A stretch of DNA of 64,000 nucleotides from CAYVTD01 sp964454445 (lineage in GTDB: Bacteria; Bacteroidota; Ignavibacteria; Kapaibacteriales; UBA2268), in assembly GCA_964454445.1 (NCBI GenBank), contig CAYVTD010000002.1, forward strand, positions 1 through 64,000. Direction: 5' to 3'. Position numbers and translations under genes: made by a program. The notes under the pieces are model-generated. The model did not search any database. It was not told where the DNA came from and saw nothing but the letters and a program-made list of their open reading frames with translations. Each line of letters opens with the position of its first letter. Position 1 is the stretch's first letter. Of the stretch, positions 60,613 through 64,000 are shown in pieces.

Positions 60613-61362
60613 TTATTTAAAGCTTTTAAATTTCTTGAATTCTTCGAGCATTTTAGGGAGTGCAATCCCGGAGGGTGCGGCAAGCCGAACATCGACAAAA
60701 GAACTTAATTGAGTTACATTTTGATTGACTTCAACAACAAAAGCACCAGATCGCTTTGCTAGTGTGGGCAAATTAGCTGCAGGATAGACTTCTGCTGAAG
60801 TTCCGACAGAAAAAAAAACATCACAACTGTAGGCAGCTTCTTCACTCGCCTGGAGTGCTTCTTGAGGCAACATTTCACCGAACCAAACAACTGAAGGGCG
60901 TATCTTTCCGCCACAATGCGGACATCTAGGAAGTTGTTTATCAGGTAAAACTGTTTCTCCATTATATTGTTTTTTGCAATCGAAACAGTGATTTTCAACA
61001 ATATTTCCATGTAATTCAAGAACATTGCTTGATCCGGCCCGATGGTGCAATCTATCAACATTTTGAGTAATCAGAGTGAATTTTGGAAATTTTTTTTCCA
61101 TCTCTGCTATAGCAAAATGCCCGGGATTTGGATTTGCTTGATTGACAATTTCGATTCTGTGTTGATACCAAGACCACACCAAATCAGGATTAGACATAAA
61201 TCCATTGACACTTGCCAGTTCCATTGGATTGAATTGAGCCCATAATCCATCTGGGTCACGAAAAGTCTTGATTCCACTTTCTGCAGATACACCGGCGCCA
61301 GTTAAAACAGCGGCATGTTGCGCCTCAGCAAGTTTTTCAAGTAAAATTACCGGTATTTCCAT
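60613..61362 (-). CDS. cobB: Sir2-family NAD-dependent protein deacylase
   Basis: A 249-residue sirtuin. NAD-binding motifs are LTGAGVSAESGIKTFRDPDG at about residues 21-40 and TQNVDRLHHRAGS at about 100. The catalytic His is in LELHGNI. The zinc finger is CFDC...CPHC (about 124-152). Its Y/R pocket residues (WAQFNPMELAS region) lack the exact A-Y-R pattern of bacterial desuccinylases, so the acyl preference is unclear. Probably removes acyl groups from metabolic enzymes such as acetyl-CoA synthetase. Confidence 0.92.
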   Translation of the reverse strand: MEIPVILLEKLAEAQHAAVLTGAGVSAESGIKTFRDPDGLWAQFNPMELASVNGFMSNPDLVWSWYQHRIEIVNQANPNPGHFAIAEMEKKFPKFTLITQNVDRLHHRAGSSNVLELHGNIVENHCFDCKKQYNGETVLPDKQLPRCPHCGGKIRPSVVWFGEMLPQEALQASEEAAYSCDVFFSVGTSAEVYPAANLPTLAKRSGAFVVEVNQNVTQLSSFVDVRLAAPSGIALPKMLEEFKKFKSFK

Positions 61363-61410
61363 AAGCTATAATACAATACTATGAAAAAATCTATTGATGA
61401 CTCTTACAGT

Positions 61411-62355
61411 TTATTCTTCAGGATTTGGCTTTGATTTCTTTTCTTGTAAAACCTTATCAACGTCGTATTGTTTTTTAATTTTTTCCCATTCTACTTCAGC
61501 TTGGGCAAGCTCCGTTTTATAATCAAATTGGTCTTTTAAGGGAGCTGAAATGAAAGCCGAAGGCAATTCGTTACCTCCAAAGATCTTTTTCATATATTCT
61601 TTCGAATCTCCAGCAGACTGAGCACTTGCAAAATCTAACGCGCTTTTTCCTTTTAATACTGCATCACGAATGAATTTTTCGTTATCAAGTTCATCGTTAG
61701 CAAGTTTTATTATTGTTTCGCCGTCGAATGAAAAAGCGATAGTATTTGGCGACGGATTTTTGAAAGTTTCAAATTTTTTAACTTTGCCAGGGAGCAAGTA
61801 TTTAACAGTAATCCGAAATTCGGCAAACATCATCATTAGAAAGCCCATTAATTGCTTGGAGCTAGCTTTGTATTCCTGCATTTTTTGCTGAATTTCTTCT
61901 TCAGTCATAGCTATTTCAGTGCTATTGCCTACCTTGTCCGAACCATTTTTTTCCTCATTATTATCAAATTTTTCGTTTAGCATATTAATCTGCAATCCGG
62001 ATCCAGATTTGCTCATTTTGATAGGGAAAAGAATAGCTTTGTTGCCAAGTGCATTAATATCATCGAAATAGCCGGTTGCCCATACTGTCATCGAACTGCT
62101 ATCAGAACTTATTTCGTAGCGGACATCTTTCCAAGCTCGAATTCCTTCTGCTTCGACTAACATATTTGCTGTTTCTTGTTTTGCCTTTTCGAGCAAGTCC
62201 TCTTTTTCTGATGAACCCATAATATTGATGGGAATGGAGTTTTTCATCATTAATTTGCCGCTTCCATCTGGATTTAGTACCACTTCCTGCTCTGATTGGA
62301 TACAACTGGAAAGCGCAAATACTGAAATAAAAAGTAAGAAAATGATTTTTTTCAT
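61411..62355 (-). CDS. Hypothetical lipoprotein downstream of ftsH
   Basis: A 314-residue protein. ATG 62355, 19 bases after the ftsH stop, gives a lipobox ALSSC at about residues 14-18; a longer in-frame version would overlap ftsH. It begins IQSEQEVVLNPDGSGKLMMK, a strand pair common in DUF-type lipoproteins of this phylum. The rest is alpha/beta with charged coiled stretches. No function is recognised. Operon position after ftsH suggests a link to envelope protein quality control, but this is weak. Confidence 0.7.
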   Translation of the reverse strand: MKKIIFLLFISVFALSSCIQSEQEVVLNPDGSGKLMMKNSIPINIMGSSEKEDLLEKAKQETANMLVEAEGIRAWKDVRYEISSDSSSMTVWATGYFDDINALGNKAILFPIKMSKSGSGLQINMLNEKFDNNEEKNGSDKVGNSTEIAMTEEEIQQKMQEYKASSKQLMGFLMMMFAEFRITVKYLLPGKVKKFETFKNPSPNTIAFSFDGETIIKLANDELDNEKFIRDAVLKGKSALDFASAQSAGDSKEYMKKIFGGNELPSAFISAPLKDQFDYKTELAQAEVEWEKIKKQYDVDKVLQEKKSKPNPEE

Positions 62356-62374
62356 AATTTTGTCCTTATAATAT

Positions 62375-64000
62375 CTATTCTTCATCTGTTCTGTCAATTA
62401 TAGTGCCTATTTGATTATTACTCTGCTGTTCTAGCTTTTTTGAATCCCCATTAATTTTCATAGTTCTTAGTGCATTGATAACTTTTTCATTAATTGGAGG
62501 CAACTCAATTCCTTTGATTAGCATATCGAGTTCTTCGCCATCGATTGTTTCGCGTTCGATGAGAACTTTTGAAAGTCTGTGAAGAAGTTTAATGTTGTCG
62601 CGAAGAATCTTTTCGGCGCTATTGGAAGCATCAATGATAATTTTCCGGACTTCAGCATCGATAGCCCTTGCTGTTTCTTCGCTATGAGTTTGCTGTTGAG
62701 TAATTTCCCGTCCCAAGAAAACTTCTTCTTGTTTATTTGAATACTTAATGGGACCGATAGTATCGCTCATGCCCCAATCACAGACCATTTTACGAGTTAG
62801 AGTCGTAGCTCTTTCCAAATCGTTTGCAGCGCCGGTGGTATATTGGTCGAAAACAATTTTTTCAGCAGCTCTGCCTGCAAGCAGCATTATAACTTGTGCA
62901 ATAATGTAATCTTTTGAATGAGAGTGAGTGTCTTCTGTAGGTAGATAAGAAGTCAAACCGAGAGCTCTACCGCGAGGAATAATTGATACTTTATGAACAG
63001 GGTCGCTCTGAGGAAGCATTTTGCCAACGAGTGCATGACCGATTTCGTGATAGGCAGTAAACTCTTTTTCTTTATCTGAAATGACCATACTTTTTCGCTC
63101 GATACCCATCAATACTTTGTCTCGAGCATTTTCGAAATCGAACATTGTAACTCTATCGCTATTTCTGCGAGCAGCAAGCAAAGCTGCCTCGTTTACAATA
63201 TTGGCAATATCGGCACCAGAAAGCCCTGGAGTTCCTCTTGCAAGAATTGGAATATCAACATCCTCGCCAAGAGGAATATCTCGAGTATGTACTTTAAAAA
63301 TACCTTCTCTACCTTTAACGTCAGGTCTATCAACAACAATCTGTCTGTCAAATCTGCCAGGTCTTAACAAGGCAGGGTCGAGGACATCAGGTCTATTGGT
63401 TGCGGCGATCACAATAACACCGCTATTTTGTTCGAAACCGTCCATTTCGACAAGAAGTTGGTTAAGTGTTTGCTCACGTTCGTCGTGTCCGCCTCCGAGA
63501 CCAGCGCCGCGATGTCTTCCCACAGCATCCATTTCGTCGATGAAGACAAGGCAGGGAGAATTTCGTTTTGCCTGGTCGAATAAATCGCGTACACGGCTTG
63601 CACCAACTCCGACAAACATTTCCACGAAATCTGCGCCAGATATTGAGAAAAACGGCACTTTTGCCTCGCCGGCAACTGCCCGGGCAAGTAAAGTTTTCCC
63701 TGTGCCTGGTGGTCCTAACATCAAAACTCCACGTGGTATTTTACCACCTAGCCGTTGAAAGCGGGTTGGATCTTTTAAAAACTCGATTATCTCTTCCAAC
63801 TCATATTTTGCTTCGTCGGCGCCTGCAACATCTTTAAAAGTTACTTTGGGAGCGTTCTCATTTAGTAATTTGTGCCTCGATTTACCAAAAGAAAATATTC
63901 CTCGCTGTCCGCCTCCCATTTGCATTCTTCTTATAAAGAAAATAAATATGGCAATAAGCAATAACCAAGGTAATAGGAACTGAACAAGTGTCCAAAAGGG
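62375..64000 (-). CDS. ftsH: ATP-dependent zinc metalloprotease FtsH, C-terminal part
   Basis: The frame continues past the right edge, so the N-terminus and first membrane helix are missing; 541 residues are visible. The second membrane helix (PWLLLIAIFIFFIRR) is followed by the AAA domain: Walker A GPPGTGKT, Walker B LVFIDEMDAVG, and SRH LLRPGRFDRQIVVDRPD. The protease domain has the zinc motif HEIGH (in FTAYHEIGHALVGKM) with its third ligand downstream. FtsH degrades membrane and regulatory proteins in the inner membrane. All catalytic motifs are intact. Confidence 0.96.
   Translation of the reverse strand, partial: PFWTLVQFLLPWLLLIAIFIFFIRRMQMGGGQRGIFSFGKSRHKLLNENAPKVTFKDVAGADEAKYELEEIIEFLKDPTRFQRLGGKIPRGVLMLGPPGTGKTLLARAVAGEAKVPFFSISGADFVEMFVGVGASRVRDLFDQAKRNSPCLVFIDEMDAVGRHRGAGLGGGHDEREQTLNQLLVEMDGFEQNSGVIVIAATNRPDVLDPALLRPGRFDRQIVVDRPDVKGREGIFKVHTRDIPLGEDVDIPILARGTPGLSGADIANIVNEAALLAARRNSDRVTMFDFENARDKVLMGIERKSMVISDKEKEFTAYHEIGHALVGKMLPQSDPVHKVSIIPRGRALGLTSYLPTEDTHSHSKDYIIAQVIMLLAGRAAEKIVFDQYTTGAANDLERATTLTRKMVCDWGMSDTIGPIKYSNKQEEVFLGREITQQQTHSEETARAIDAEVRKIIIDASNSAEKILRDNIKLLHRLSKVLIERETIDGEELDMLIKGIELPPINEKVINALRTMKINGDSKKLEQQSNNQIGTIIDRTDEE

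Noticed and set aside
63081..63758. 225-codon plus-strand frame opposite ftsH
   Set aside because: Fully antisense to the AAA domain of ftsH; Ser/Pro-rich composition is the mirror of conserved FtsH codons.

Overview
This 64 kb window is AT-rich chromosomal DNA from a Gram-negative bacterium of the Bacteroidota/Chlorobiota/Ignavibacteriota (FCB) group. Four things support this: LPS export machinery (an LptD-like protein); two secreted proteins ending in type IX secretion (T9SS) C-terminal sorting domains; a TTTG-N19-TANNTTTG promoter of the Bacteroidota type before rpmG; and several families typical of the group (DUF4301, OmpA/PD40 lipoproteins, a TonB-dependent receptor behind a TPP riboswitch, KorAB oxidoreductase). 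I cannot name a genus. There are no rRNA genes, CRISPR arrays, insertion sequences or prophage genes, so the window looks like ordinary core chromosome with envelope-related accessory genes.

Layout. 0-3 kb: end of a PAP2-type phosphatase, a Dabb protein, a predicted outer-membrane protein, radA. 3-9 kb: DinB-like protein, asnS, dnaG, a DUF2283 protein, gdhA with its terminator. 9-13 kb: outer-membrane protein, an exported-protein/polyferredoxin pair, xseA, a small Cys-rich protein. 13-18.3 kb (minus strand): Nudix hydrolase plus exported protein, ndk, then a tetR-tolC-hlyD efflux set with no inner-membrane pump. 18.4-21.3 kb: an alpha/beta-hydrolase-fold protein that has lost its catalytic residues, and mutL with a degenerate endonuclease domain. 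21.4-29.7 kb: a cluster of five envelope proteins, including a 1130-residue PorE-like lipoprotein and a protein with two OmpA-like domains. 29.9-32 kb: yebC-ruvC-gmk and tRNA-Pro(GGG). 32-36 kb: RsbU-type phosphatase, STAS protein, GT9 glycosyltransferase, TPR protein.

35.9-45.2 kb: TonB-dependent receptor under a TPP riboswitch (probable thiamine uptake), T9SS-sorted subtilisin-like protease, lptD, and a beta-barrel protein paralogous to the N-terminal domain of the twin-OmpA protein. 45.4-50.6 kb: gamma carbonic anhydrase, GT2, fbp, rpoZ, MerR regulator, exported WD40 protein, OmpA-like protein. 50.6-55.1 kb: DUF4301 protein and T9SS-sorted transglutaminase-like protein. 55.3-57.1 kb: an orphan small RNA or attenuator with two mutually exclusive hairpins, rpmG (too short for ordinary ORF cut-offs), and a solitary AAA/ABC-type ATPase. 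57.2-64 kb: korAB, acpS, a Sir2 deacylase, a lipoprotein, and ftsH running off the right edge.

The genes combine housekeeping (DNA repair and replication: radA, dnaG, xseA, mutL, ruvC; translation: asnS, rpmG, tRNA; central metabolism: gdhA, korAB, fbp, ndk) with a large investment in the outer membrane and secretion. The least explained parts are the envelope cluster at 21.4-29.7 kb, the pseudo-hydrolase, the switch-like RNA at 55.33-55.41 kb, the symmetric four-cysteine small protein, and the incomplete efflux operon.
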